This document shows, piece by piece, positions 18,558 to 26,799 of a stretch of 64,000 nt of DNA; positions within the stretch are counted from its first letter, which is position 1; every line of letters starts with the position of its first letter. Below the pieces are notes generated by a model. The model was given only the letters and a program-made list of their open reading frames with translations, was not told the DNA's origin and made no database searches. The position numbers and the translations under genes were made by a program. This DNA is from Flavobacterium phragmitis (GTDB lineage: Bacteria > Bacteroidota > Bacteroidia > Flavobacteriales > Flavobacteriaceae), in assembly GCF_900112575.1 (NCBI RefSeq), contig NZ_FOMH01000008.1, positions 248,001-312,000 of the forward strand, in the 5' to 3' direction.

Positions 18558-18625
18558 TGGATGTTTAATGCTTATTTGTTAGTAAAATATTTTTAAGTTA
18601 TGGTGGATTCAGTTCAGTTTGGATC

Positions 18626-18664
18626 AAAAAAAAACCTTTCTCGGTAGGATGAGAAAGGTTTTTA
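18626..18664 (-). terminator. Attenuator terminator 2
   Basis: Eleven-pair stem AAACCTTTCTC/GAGAAAGGTTT with 8-base loop, followed on the minus strand by nine T. It lies between Ile leader 2 and the IlvN-like start. Its 5' arm and loop (CCTTTCTCATC) can instead pair with GATGAGTCAGG just after the leader 2 codons (9 of 11 pairs), giving an antiterminator. Confidence 0.85.
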
Positions 18665-18687
18665 TTATACAATACAATCCTGACTCA

Positions 18688-18744
18688 TCACGGGGAATGA
18701 ATAATGATAATTGAGATAATAATGATTGACGTTAAATTTTTCAT
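18688..18744 (-). CDS. Isoleucine-rich leader peptide 2 (18 aa)
   Basis: Reads MKNLTSIIIISIIIIHSP then TGA: eight Ile in 18 residues, in two blocks of four. Such Ile-codon runs are the hallmark of ribosome-mediated attenuation: a ribosome that stalls for lack of charged isoleucyl-tRNA changes the RNA fold downstream. Its stop codon overlaps the segment predicted to form the antiterminator with the hairpin at 18626-18664. Translation lies fully on the minus strand, upstream of the IlvN-like gene. Confidence 0.85.
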   Translation of the reverse strand: MKNLTSIIIISIIIIHSP

Positions 18745-18756
18745 TTTAGTCCTAAA

Positions 18757-18787
18757 CTAAAAAAACCTCCCATTACGGGAGGTTTTT
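18757..18787 (-). terminator. Attenuator terminator 1
   Basis: Perfect eleven-pair stem AAAAACCTCCC/GGGAGGTTTTT with 5-base loop, then a run of seven T on the minus strand. It follows Ile leader 1. The 5' arm can alternatively pair with GGGAAATTTTT (minus strand of 18814-18824), 9 of 11 positions. Confidence 0.88.
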
Positions 18788-18813
18788 AAAATTGTACTGT
18801 AATACTTTTATAT

Positions 18814-18868
18814 AAAAATTTCCCTTATTAATATCGATTGATAATAATATCGTTGCTAATAATAAGGG
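18814..18868 (-). promoter_or_regulatory. Anti-antiterminator / antiterminator segments of attenuator 1
   Basis: On the minus strand CCCTTATTA (18860-18868, inside the leader codons) is the exact complement of TAATAAGGG (18822-18830, from the stop codon on). That second segment runs into GGGAAATTTTT, which can pair with the 5' arm of terminator 1. This gives the classical 1:2, 2:3, 3:4 arrangement of attenuation. Confidence 0.75.
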
Positions 18869-18887
18869 TAATAATTTGATTGCTCAT
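18828..18887 (-). CDS. Isoleucine-rich leader peptide 1 (19 aa)
   Basis: Reads MSNQIITLIISNDIIINRY then TAA: seven Ile and one Leu in 19 residues. It is the first of two leader peptides upstream of the IlvN-like gene and is followed 41 bases later by terminator 1. A TATATTTG promoter element lies 19 bases before its ATG, so it is near the 5' end of the transcript. Confidence 0.85.
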   Translation of the reverse strand: MSNQIITLIISNDIIINRY

Positions 18888-18905
18888 TTTTTTCTATTGT
18901 GGAGG

Positions 18906-18913
18906 CAAATATA
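18906..18913 (-). promoter_or_regulatory. Candidate -7 promoter element for the attenuated transcript
   Basis: TATATTTG read on the minus strand matches TAnnTTTG. The transcript would start roughly 10 bases before leader 1. A -33 TTG at standard spacing is not evident. Confidence 0.5.
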
Positions 18914-19630
18914 TTATATTTTCTCAAATTATAGCTTTTATTTCTGTTTTTTGAAGAATATTTTAGGTAATTAGAAGTAGCGTTTTGAGAATTTTCTTAG
19001 TATAAAACAGTTTTTTTTATTTTTGAATAATGAGGTCTATGAAATTTAAATGTCAGAATGTTAGTTGATTAAGCGCGATTAAGAAAAGTTAGGTCGATAT
19101 TTAACAATTTAGTCTAAAATTATTATCTATTAATTCTATAGAATTTATATAAATTTGTGTTTAAGAGTATATGCAATAATTAAAGATTAAGAGGCACTGA
19201 ATTAAGTCATCTTATTTTCTTCAGAAATATCGTATGTTATTTTTTTGTTCTTGTTTTTGAATATATCTCGGTATGTGTGAATATTAAATGTTAAATATGT
19301 AGTATAATCTTACTTTGACTATTAAAAGTGTAATTTTTGTTTAATTTAGCTTTTTTCTAGATCAGGTAATTTTTGATTTATTTAAATATCAAAATCGTAA
19401 AAAAGGCACTATTTAATGAGATGGTAGGATAGTAATTCTAATTTTTTAGCTAAGATGAAGAAGCAAGGAAATTTTTCAGATTCCTTGTAATTTACGCATC
19501 AATTAACAATTTATTTATATTAGCATTTAAAATAACGATTTAATTTTTACTTGAATGAGCAATTTCTTAATAAAAAGAAATGCAAATAAAGAGTTATAAA
19601 TTAAGTTTTTAAAGCCTTCGAAAAGGAAAT

Positions 19631-20179
19631 ATGGGAGTGCAGTGTTTAACATTAAAGGAATACAAAAGCGTTTTTAATACGCTCTATCCTTCGTTGTGCT
19701 TATTTTCCAACAAGTATATTGAGAATATAGAAGTTTCAAAAGATATTGTACAAGAAGTTTTTATTAAGATTTGGGAAGAAAAAATTGAATTTCATAACGA
19801 TGCCGCAATCAAATCTTATTTGTACACGTCTGTCAAAAATCGATCTCTTGATTATTTAAAAAGCAGGCATTACAAAGTGACAGAGTCACTTGGTAAAACT
19901 GATTTTGCTCAAATGGAAACAGATCCATTCTTTTTGAGAGAAGTGGTTATTTCCGAAACTTCATTATTGATAGAAAAAGCAGTAAATACGCTACCCGCAA
20001 AATGTGCACAGATTATAAAATTGAGCATTAAAGGACTTAGCAACACCGAAATTTCAGAAGAATTAGGTGTTTCTTTAAATACCATTAAAACACAGAAAAA
20101 GATTGCCTACAAACGCTTAAAACCCCTGCTGAAAGATTGTTTCTTCATTATTGCATTTGTATTTGAGATTAGAAATTGA
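19631..20179 (+). CDS. ECF sigma-70 factor (FecI/SigW type)
   Basis: Protein of 182 residues. Sigma region 2 is in the N-terminal half (DIVQEVFIKIWEE, AIKSYLYTSVKNRSLDYLKSRHYK) and region 4 in the C-terminal half (LPAKCAQIIKLSIKGLSNTEISEELGVSLNTIKTQ, a helix-turn-helix). A FecR anti-sigma gene, an STN-domain SusC and SusD follow. By analogy with FecI/FecR/FecA, substrate binding to SusC is signalled through FecR to release this factor, which turns on the SusC operon. Confidence 0.94.
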   Translation: MGVQCLTLKEYKSVFNTLYPSLCLFSNKYIENIEVSKDIVQEVFIKIWEEKIEFHNDAAIKSYLYTSVKNRSLDYLKSRHYKVTESLGKTDFAQMETDPFFLREVVISETSLLIEKAVNTLPAKCAQIIKLSIKGLSNTEISEELGVSLNTIKTQKKIAYKRLKPLLKDCFFIIAFVFEIRN

Positions 20180-20322
20180 TGTTTTTTAGGTATTGATTTC
20201 TGTTTACTACTGTCAAAAATTCATGGTATTTTAGAATTGCTTAAAAAAAATATAATTTTTTTTTACTTTTTTTCACCCTCGTTTTTCGTTTTGTCGTCTT
20301 AGCATTATAAACACATTTTAAG

Positions 20323-21477
20323 ATGTCTATTTTTGATAAAATAATTGACCTTTCCAGTCGAACTGCTTCCTCCATTTTAAAACGAGAGAAACCAGAATCA
20401 CTTGCCGATTCTGATTTATTTACAGATTCGGATAAAGAATATATACTGAAACATCTTACCGATGAAAAACTTTTAAAAAAACGTGCTGTTCTATTACAAC
20501 AGTTTAATAAAAAAGAAGATTGGAAAGCTATTCAAAGTAAAATTGATGTACCAGTTAAGAAATTGCAGATCTGGAAATATGCCGCCGCCGTTGCAGTTCT
20601 TATATTGGGATCTACTCTCTATTTCTCTAAAAATCATTTAATCGAAAACGAGCCAAACAAAGTGGTTGTAACCAAATCAGTTATTACTCCAGGAACAGAC
20701 AAAGCGATTTTGGTTTTGGCAAGTGGAGAGCAGGTTGCTTTAGGCAAAGGTTCAGTATATAATTCAACTGGGGTGCATAGTAATGGAACAGAGATTATTT
20801 ATAAAAATGATAATACCGCTAAAAATACAATTGCATACAATTATTTAACGATACCAAGAGGCGGACAGTTTTTTATAAAATTAGCAGACGGCACAAAAGT
20901 TTGGTTAAACTCCGAATCAAAACTGAAATTTCCTGTAAGTTTTGTAGATGGACAGCCACGTCAGGTGGAATTGGTTTATGGCGAAGCTTATTTTGATGTT
21001 TCTCCAAGTACAGCGCACAAAGGTTCACATTTTAATGTATTGACGCAAAACCAGAATGTTGAAGTATTAGGAACCGAATTCAATATCAAAGCGTATCAGG
21101 ACAATCAAACTATTTATACAACACTCGTTGAAGGTAAAGTACACTTAACAGGTTCTTTCAATTCGACTATTCTAAAACCTGGAGATCAGTCGGTATTAGA
21201 AAACCACAATATTCGCGTTGCAGCTGTCGATGTGTTTAATGAAGTTTCGTGGAAAGAAGGAATTTTCAGTTTTCAGGAAATGCCTTTAAAAGATATTATG
21301 AGAGTACTGGAAAGATGGTACGACATCAAAACCGTATTTAAAAATAAAGCTATAGAAAACAGCACATTTAATGGAATACTAGATAAAGATCAGAAAATAG
21401 AGGAAATTTTAAATATAATTAGTAACACAAACAAGATACCGTATGAAATAAACCAAAAGACTGTAATTTTTAAGTAA
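20323..21477 (+). CDS. FecR-family anti-sigma factor
   Basis: Inner-membrane anti-sigma protein of 384 residues. The cytoplasmic part is about 1-82, one membrane helix about 83-101 (IWKYAAAVAVLILGSTLYF), then a periplasmic FecR domain about 175-275 (PRGGQFFIKLADGTKVWLNS, GEAYFDVSP, VLGTEFNIKAY, TTLVEGKVHL) and a C-terminal DUF4974 domain from about 310. It would take the signal from the STN domain of the next gene product and control the upstream sigma factor, 143 bases away. Confidence 0.93.
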   Translation: MSIFDKIIDLSSRTASSILKREKPESLADSDLFTDSDKEYILKHLTDEKLLKKRAVLLQQFNKKEDWKAIQSKIDVPVKKLQIWKYAAAVAVLILGSTLYFSKNHLIENEPNKVVVTKSVITPGTDKAILVLASGEQVALGKGSVYNSTGVHSNGTEIIYKNDNTAKNTIAYNYLTIPRGGQFFIKLADGTKVWLNSESKLKFPVSFVDGQPRQVELVYGEAYFDVSPSTAHKGSHFNVLTQNQNVEVLGTEFNIKAYQDNQTIYTTLVEGKVHLTGSFNSTILKPGDQSVLENHNIRVAAVDVFNEVSWKEGIFSFQEMPLKDIMRVLERWYDIKTVFKNKAIENSTFNGILDKDQKIEEILNIISNTNKIPYEINQKTVIFK

Positions 21478-21504
21478 GAAAAGAAATTATAAGCTGATAA
21501 AAAA

Positions 21505-21547
21505 GGGAAAAGTGGTTAGTGGGTCGAAGTACAAACCATCTTTTCCC
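21505..21547 (+). other. Stem-loop between FecR and SusC genes
   Basis: GGGAAAAG (21505-21512) pairs with CTTTTCCC (21540-21547), with extra GGTT/AACC pairing inside. No T run follows, so it is probably a partial terminator or an mRNA processing/stability element that separates regulator and receptor expression. Confidence 0.5.
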
Positions 21548-21600
21548 GTGATAGGACTTATAATTAATTCAAGATTAACTGATAAACCAAAACCAAAATT

Positions 21601-24600
21601 ATGAAAATTAAAATTATTAAAGATGTTTTCTCCACAAGAAAAAACATTTCTACTTTAATTATGCGAACCATTATTCTTTTTCTTTCTCTGGCGCTTTTCA
21701 GCTTTACTCCGTTAGAACTTTTATCCCAAAATGTAAAAATTGTAATTAAGAATAACCAAAAAGCTACTGTTGATCAAGTTTTTGAGATCATTAAAAAGCA
21801 GACAAAATACAGATTTGTCTATCGCTCAGATATGTTTGATAATCTTCCAAAAATTGAACTTGAAAAGGGGGAGATAAGTGTTAATACTCTTTTAGAGAAA
21901 AGCCTTTCAAGAGGAAATTTCAAATATGAAGTTGCGGGCAATAATACTATTATTATCAAAGAGATTGCGGTATCGAAGACACCAAAAACAGATACTGCCG
22001 AGGCCATCGAAATAAAAGGAAAAGTTACGGATGTAAACGGGCAACCAATTCCCGGTATTACGGTTTACGTTTCCAGCTACAAACCAACTGGTGCTGTAAA
22101 CAACAAAAACTTCGTTATCAGAGGAACTACAACTGACTTTGATGGAACTTTCAGCATTACAGCCGAAGTTGGTTATTATATTGTAGCAAGTGGTATAGGT
22201 TTTCAATTGTACACTGAAGAAATCACAAAAAGCAAAACCAATTATTCAATTGTATTGAAAGAAGAAGTAAGTGCTCTTGAGGAAGTAATGGTGGTGGGTT
22301 ATGGAACAACGAAAAAGAAAGACCTTACAGGTTCTGTAGGTTCGATAACATCAGAAGATATTCAACAGATTAAAACACAAACGATTGATAATGCATTGAT
22401 TGGGAAAATTCCGGGGGTAAATGTATCGAGCAGAGGCGGGTCACCTGGATCAGGTTCTTCTGTTAACATTCGTGGTTTAACACAAATTAGAGGAGATAAC
22501 CAGCCTTTATATGTGATTGACGGAACACCAATCTCAATTACGCCAAACTCTGAAAGTTTGGGATTGATTAATTACGGTTCAAGAGAAAATCCACTTTTAG
22601 CAATTAATCCAGATGATGTAGAACGTATTGATGTTTTAAAAGATGCTTCTGCGGCTGCAATTTACGGTTCTAGAGCGGCAAGCGGGGTTATTATTGTAAC
22701 TACAAAAAGAGGAAAGAGAAATCAGGCACCTAAATTCTCATTTAATGCTGCAAGTACATTTCAAAATCCGGTAAAAACCTACGATTATTTAGCTGCAGAT
22801 GAATACATCAAATTTTCTACTGAGAAAGCGCAGCAGACTTTAAATGAGTATCCACCAATGTATTGGCCGTATTTCCCGCAGGAGTATGCTATTGTAAATA
22901 GTCCGGATACCTATTTTGGAAAAGCCAATACCAACTGGCAAGACTTAATTACCAACAAAAATGCTTTATGGACACAGTACAGTTTTAATGTGAATGGAGG
23001 AAGCGAAAGAGTCAATTATATGATGTCTGCCGGAATCTCTGACCAAGAAGGTGTTATGATTGAGAATGATTTTAAGCGTTACACTTTCAGTACTAATTTA
23101 GATGTCAATGTAACTAATTCTTTTAAAGTAGGAGGATCGGTTAATTACAATTATTCAATTAATAAAAATAAAGGATTTTCTTCTCTTGCCCTTGGAAGTT
23201 TTAGACCTGATCTTCCAGCATACAACGAAGACGGCTCTTATTCAACTTTCGTAGGAAACTATGGAGAGCAATACACTGCTCTGGGAGACGGAATGCAGAC
23301 TAGAAAAAAAGCGCTTTCAAAAAATTTGATAGGTTCTATCTACGGTGAAATCCAAATTATTAGCGGATTAAAATTTAAATCTCAGTTGAACGCCAGTGTA
23401 AATTCGGATGAATCGAATACATTCAGCACTTCAAAAAGTACTACGGCTTTATTTAATGCATTGTACTATGATCGACCAGGAGCAAGACTAGACGTACAGC
23501 ATAATGAAGGATGGACAACGGCTTTTGAAAACACTTTAAGTTACAATAAAACTATTAGCGAAAATCACAGAATTGATGCTGTTGCAGGTGTTTCTTGGAA
23601 TCACACTAGATATGATGCAGATGCACAACACTACAGAGGCTTTCCTGATGATGACACTTTAATCAATATTGGTTCTTCTAATTTTACGGACAGTGTTGAA
23701 AGCGAAAGTGTGGAACAGGGGCTTAATTCGATTTTTGGAAGGATAAATTACAGTTATAAATCAAAATATTTGGCCACAGTTACAGCCAGACGAGACGGAT
23801 CGACCAAATTTGGACCAGATAACCGTTACGGATTTTTCCCTTCAGGAGCTTTAGCATGGAATATACACAATGAAGATTTCATGAAAGAAGTCTCTTTTAT
23901 CAATCAGTTAAAGTTAAGAGCTTCAATTGGTAGAACAGGTTCTGATAATCTTCCGTCATTTACTTATTTGGCTTATTATCAATCTTTAGAAAATGGTGAT
24001 TCTTTTTATGATGGAAAAAATGGTATAGCTGTTACAGGAGTTCCTAACTCTAAAATTAAATGGGAAGAAACAGATCAATTGGATTTAGGACTTGATTTTA
24101 GCTTATTTAACAACCGTGTAACTGGAGAGTTGGTTTATTTTGAAAAAAATACCTCAGGAATTATTTTGTTTACACCACTTCCTTACGAAACAGGATCAAT
24201 CAGTTGGAATACAAACGTGGCAGATGTGTCTAATAAAGGTTGGGAATTTTTAATTGGTGTAGATATTTTTAGAACCAAAAATTTCAGATGGAATTCTTCA
24301 TTTAATATTTCAACTGTAAAAAATAATGTAGACAATTTATATGGAGGAAACGCAGGATCTCAAACCGTTATTCAAGGAAAACCACTTGGTGTTATTACAG
24401 GTTATGATGTAGTGAAAATTGCACAGACTCAAGCAGAAATCGATGCGCTTAATGCTGCTGCAGGAGGTGTTTATCAAAGTACGCTGACACAGCCTGGAGA
24501 TTATATTTTTAAAGATATTAACGGCGACGGAAAAATCACAACCTTAGACCGTGGTCCAATTGGAGACATTAATCCAGATTATTTTGGAGGTTGGAACAAT

Positions 24601-25080
24601 ACAGTCTCCTATAAAAATTGGGATTTTACCATGAACTGGAATTTTTCGCAAGGAGCACAAAGAGAGTACGAGAAAATTTCGAATCTTTATTACACTAATG
24701 CTATTACGAATCCTACTCGTGAAGTTTTTCAGACTTGGACTCCAGAAAATCCAGATGCGCCTTATGCTAGATACGCTTCTCCAACACACGGCTACATAGC
24801 CACTTCAAGATCTGTTGTAGATGCGTCTTATATTAAATTACGTTCGGCTTCTATAGGATACAATCTGCCTTCAAGTTTATTTAAAAATACAGGTCTGAGC
24901 AAAGTAAGATTATCGCTGAGTGGTAATAATTTAATTACTATTACAGATTATCCAGGGTTGGATCCAGAAGATGTTGTTGGGAGCTCTTTTGCGAACAGAT
25001 CAACTGGTTTTACAAGTGACGGCGGAAACTCTTATCCAAACATCAGGACTTTTACATTTGCTCTAAATGTTACTTTCTAA
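21601..25080 (+). CDS. SusC-family TonB receptor with STN signalling domain
   Basis: Outer-membrane receptor of 1159 residues. A long signal peptide ends near residue 43 (ELLSQ); an STN domain follows at about 45-122 (ATVDQVFEIIKKQTKYRFVY), which in this class contacts FecR; a carboxypeptidase-D-like domain about 138-225; TonB-box/plug about 228-345 (EVMVVGYGTTKKKDLTGSV, LYVIDGTPIS, AAIYGSRAASGVIIVTTKRG); then the barrel ending FALNVTF. Head of the operon SusC, SusD, thioredoxin-fold proteins. The downstream thiol-redox and protease genes suggest a peptide or protein substrate. Confidence 0.96.
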   Translation: MKIKIIKDVFSTRKNISTLIMRTIILFLSLALFSFTPLELLSQNVKIVIKNNQKATVDQVFEIIKKQTKYRFVYRSDMFDNLPKIELEKGEISVNTLLEKSLSRGNFKYEVAGNNTIIIKEIAVSKTPKTDTAEAIEIKGKVTDVNGQPIPGITVYVSSYKPTGAVNNKNFVIRGTTTDFDGTFSITAEVGYYIVASGIGFQLYTEEITKSKTNYSIVLKEEVSALEEVMVVGYGTTKKKDLTGSVGSITSEDIQQIKTQTIDNALIGKIPGVNVSSRGGSPGSGSSVNIRGLTQIRGDNQPLYVIDGTPISITPNSESLGLINYGSRENPLLAINPDDVERIDVLKDASAAAIYGSRAASGVIIVTTKRGKRNQAPKFSFNAASTFQNPVKTYDYLAADEYIKFSTEKAQQTLNEYPPMYWPYFPQEYAIVNSPDTYFGKANTNWQDLITNKNALWTQYSFNVNGGSERVNYMMSAGISDQEGVMIENDFKRYTFSTNLDVNVTNSFKVGGSVNYNYSINKNKGFSSLALGSFRPDLPAYNEDGSYSTFVGNYGEQYTALGDGMQTRKKALSKNLIGSIYGEIQIISGLKFKSQLNASVNSDESNTFSTSKSTTALFNALYYDRPGARLDVQHNEGWTTAFENTLSYNKTISENHRIDAVAGVSWNHTRYDADAQHYRGFPDDDTLINIGSSNFTDSVESESVEQGLNSIFGRINYSYKSKYLATVTARRDGSTKFGPDNRYGFFPSGALAWNIHNEDFMKEVSFINQLKLRASIGRTGSDNLPSFTYLAYYQSLENGDSFYDGKNGIAVTGVPNSKIKWEETDQLDLGLDFSLFNNRVTGELVYFEKNTSGIILFTPLPYETGSISWNTNVADVSNKGWEFLIGVDIFRTKNFRWNSSFNISTVKNNVDNLYGGNAGSQTVIQGKPLGVITGYDVVKIAQTQAEIDALNAAAGGVYQSTLTQPGDYIFKDINGDGKITTLDRGPIGDINPDYFGGWNNTVSYKNWDFTMNWNFSQGAQREYEKISNLYYTNAITNPTREVFQTWTPENPDAPYARYASPTHGYIATSRSVVDASYIKLRSASIGYNLPSSLFKNTGLSKVRLSLSGNNLITITDYPGLDPEDVVGSSFANRSTGFTSDGGNSYPNIRTFTFALNVTF

Positions 25081-25111
25081 TTCATAGTAAATAATTGTAA
25101 AAAAGACAGAA

Positions 25112-26611
25112 ATGAAAAATTTAAAATATATATACATAGGTTTAGTAAGTGCTGCCATGTTTACCGTAGCTTCATGCCAGTTAACAGAAGATCTAGACGA
25201 TTATAAACCGCCCTATGCTTTAGAAGCAGATACTGCAATTAATAGTGAGTCGGCTGCGGAATTAGCACTGACTGGAGCTTATGCTACTTTTAGACAAAAA
25301 AGTTCTGGTGGCGCTTTTCCGATCTTTTATTTAGTTTCCGATATTATGAGCGGTTACAGCAATAATGGATCATCTTATGCCTCAGTACCAGAAAAAGTAG
25401 GTTGGTCATCCAATAATCCAATTGCGGCAGGTGCTTCGGATACACAATACATCTATGGCGGATTGTATGATTTGATCAATCGCACAAACTGGCTTATTGA
25501 AAAAGTAACCGAATTAGATAGTAAAGTTTTTACCAATCCGGAAAGAAAAGCGGAAATCTTGGCTGAAGCTAAAATTCTAAGAGCATTGGGACATTTTTAC
25601 CTGCTTCGCACTTTTGGTCAGTTTTATGATGTGAATTCAGAATATGGTATTTTAATTAGAACAACCCCAGTAAAGAATTCTGAAATTAGTCCACGAAATA
25701 CAGTGGCAGAAACTTATGCCGCTATAATCGCTGACTTAGATGAAGGAATTGCAAATGCTCCAGTTCTTAGAAGTAAAAAGTATGCCAATAAAACCTTTGC
25801 CAAAGGTTTAAAAGCAAGAGTGTTATTGTATAAAGGCGATTATGCGAACGCTGCTGTTTTGTGTAAGAGCATTATTGATGCAACAAATTCAAATTTTAAA
25901 TTAGAACCAACTTACGGAGCTATTTTTGACGATCACGATTCGGCTGCCATTTTTACAAGTTCTGAAATTCTGTTTGGTAGTGCAGGAGAATCGAATGCAG
26001 GATTGGGAATTGGAAATTACTACAGCGGATTTTCAGCCAGTGTTTCTCAGGTTTATAAAAATGCTATTGCAGGAAGTATTACAGTCGGATCGCAAAATAT
26101 CACTTACGATGCCACGAGAACCTCTATTTTTATAAATAATCTGCAATATGGAGGCTATTACAGCACAAAATATACTTCTTATTTTACCACAGGGACAAAT
26201 GAATTGTTTTACCACATGCGTATGGCAGAAGTGTATTTAATTTTGGCAGAAGCCAGTGCAAGAGCGAACAATGCTGTAACTCCAGAAGCGCTTTCTGCTA
26301 TAAATACTATTAGAACGAGAGCTGGAGCCACAACAACCGGCGGAAATGGTTTTGAAACTTATCCAAGTACCATTTCTTTAGCACAATTTTTAACAGCAGT
26401 TCGTTATGAAAAATTAGCCGAATTGTATGCCGAAGGTGGCGAATCATGGTTTGATTTAATCAGATATGATTACGTTGACGGATTTGGTACAGGATTTAAA
26501 GTATCGGATGTAAAAGCATCGGCTACGAATTCGGATAAATTTATTTTGCCAATTCCAACAGAATCTATAGATGCTGGGAATCACATTATCAAACAAAACC
26601 CATCGTATTAA
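25112..26611 (+). CDS. SusD/RagB-family outer-membrane lipoprotein
   Basis: Lipoprotein of 499 residues; the signal peptide ends FTVASC with Cys at residue 22. SusD features: ILRALGHFYLLRTFGQFYDV, an MRMAEVYLILAEASAR helix, an AINTIRTRAG linker and LAELYAEGGESWFDLIRYDYV near the C-terminus. It is the binding partner of the preceding SusC, 31 bases away. Confidence 0.95.
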   Translation: MKNLKYIYIGLVSAAMFTVASCQLTEDLDDYKPPYALEADTAINSESAAELALTGAYATFRQKSSGGAFPIFYLVSDIMSGYSNNGSSYASVPEKVGWSSNNPIAAGASDTQYIYGGLYDLINRTNWLIEKVTELDSKVFTNPERKAEILAEAKILRALGHFYLLRTFGQFYDVNSEYGILIRTTPVKNSEISPRNTVAETYAAIIADLDEGIANAPVLRSKKYANKTFAKGLKARVLLYKGDYANAAVLCKSIIDATNSNFKLEPTYGAIFDDHDSAAIFTSSEILFGSAGESNAGLGIGNYYSGFSASVSQVYKNAIAGSITVGSQNITYDATRTSIFINNLQYGGYYSTKYTSYFTTGTNELFYHMRMAEVYLILAEASARANNAVTPEALSAINTIRTRAGATTTGGNGFETYPSTISLAQFLTAVRYEKLAELYAEGGESWFDLIRYDYVDGFGTGFKVSDVKASATNSDKFILPIPTESIDAGNHIIKQNPSY

Positions 26612-26623
26612 ACTTTAAATTAC

Positions 26624-26666
26624 AGGTTAGAGAAGTGCTTTTTCCTCTATAATACTTCTCTAACCT
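26624..26666 (+). other. Strong stem-loop between SusD and thioredoxin genes
   Basis: Perfect 13-pair stem AGGTTAGAGAAGT/ACTTCTCTAACCT with a 17-base loop, without a clear U run. It could be a leaky terminator or an mRNA end-protecting hairpin that sets the ratio of SusCD to the downstream redox proteins. Confidence 0.55.
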
Positions 26667-26799
26667 TGTATTTCATTTTGAAATTCAGAATATAAGAATT
26701 CGCTTATTTTTTATAAGTGAGCTGCCTGACTTATGTCTTTTAATTAAGATATTTTAAAAGAAAAAAATTATAACAACAACAAATCTTAATCAACAAAAA

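Larger units (their letters stand above)
18558..19630. other. Intergenic region holding the tandem attenuator
   Basis: About 1.07 kb. The first 350 bases hold the double Ile-leader attenuator read on the minus strand. From about 18920 to 19630 the DNA is very A/T-rich with no supported gene; it must contain the promoter of the ECF sigma gene, which I could not place. Confidence 0.65.
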
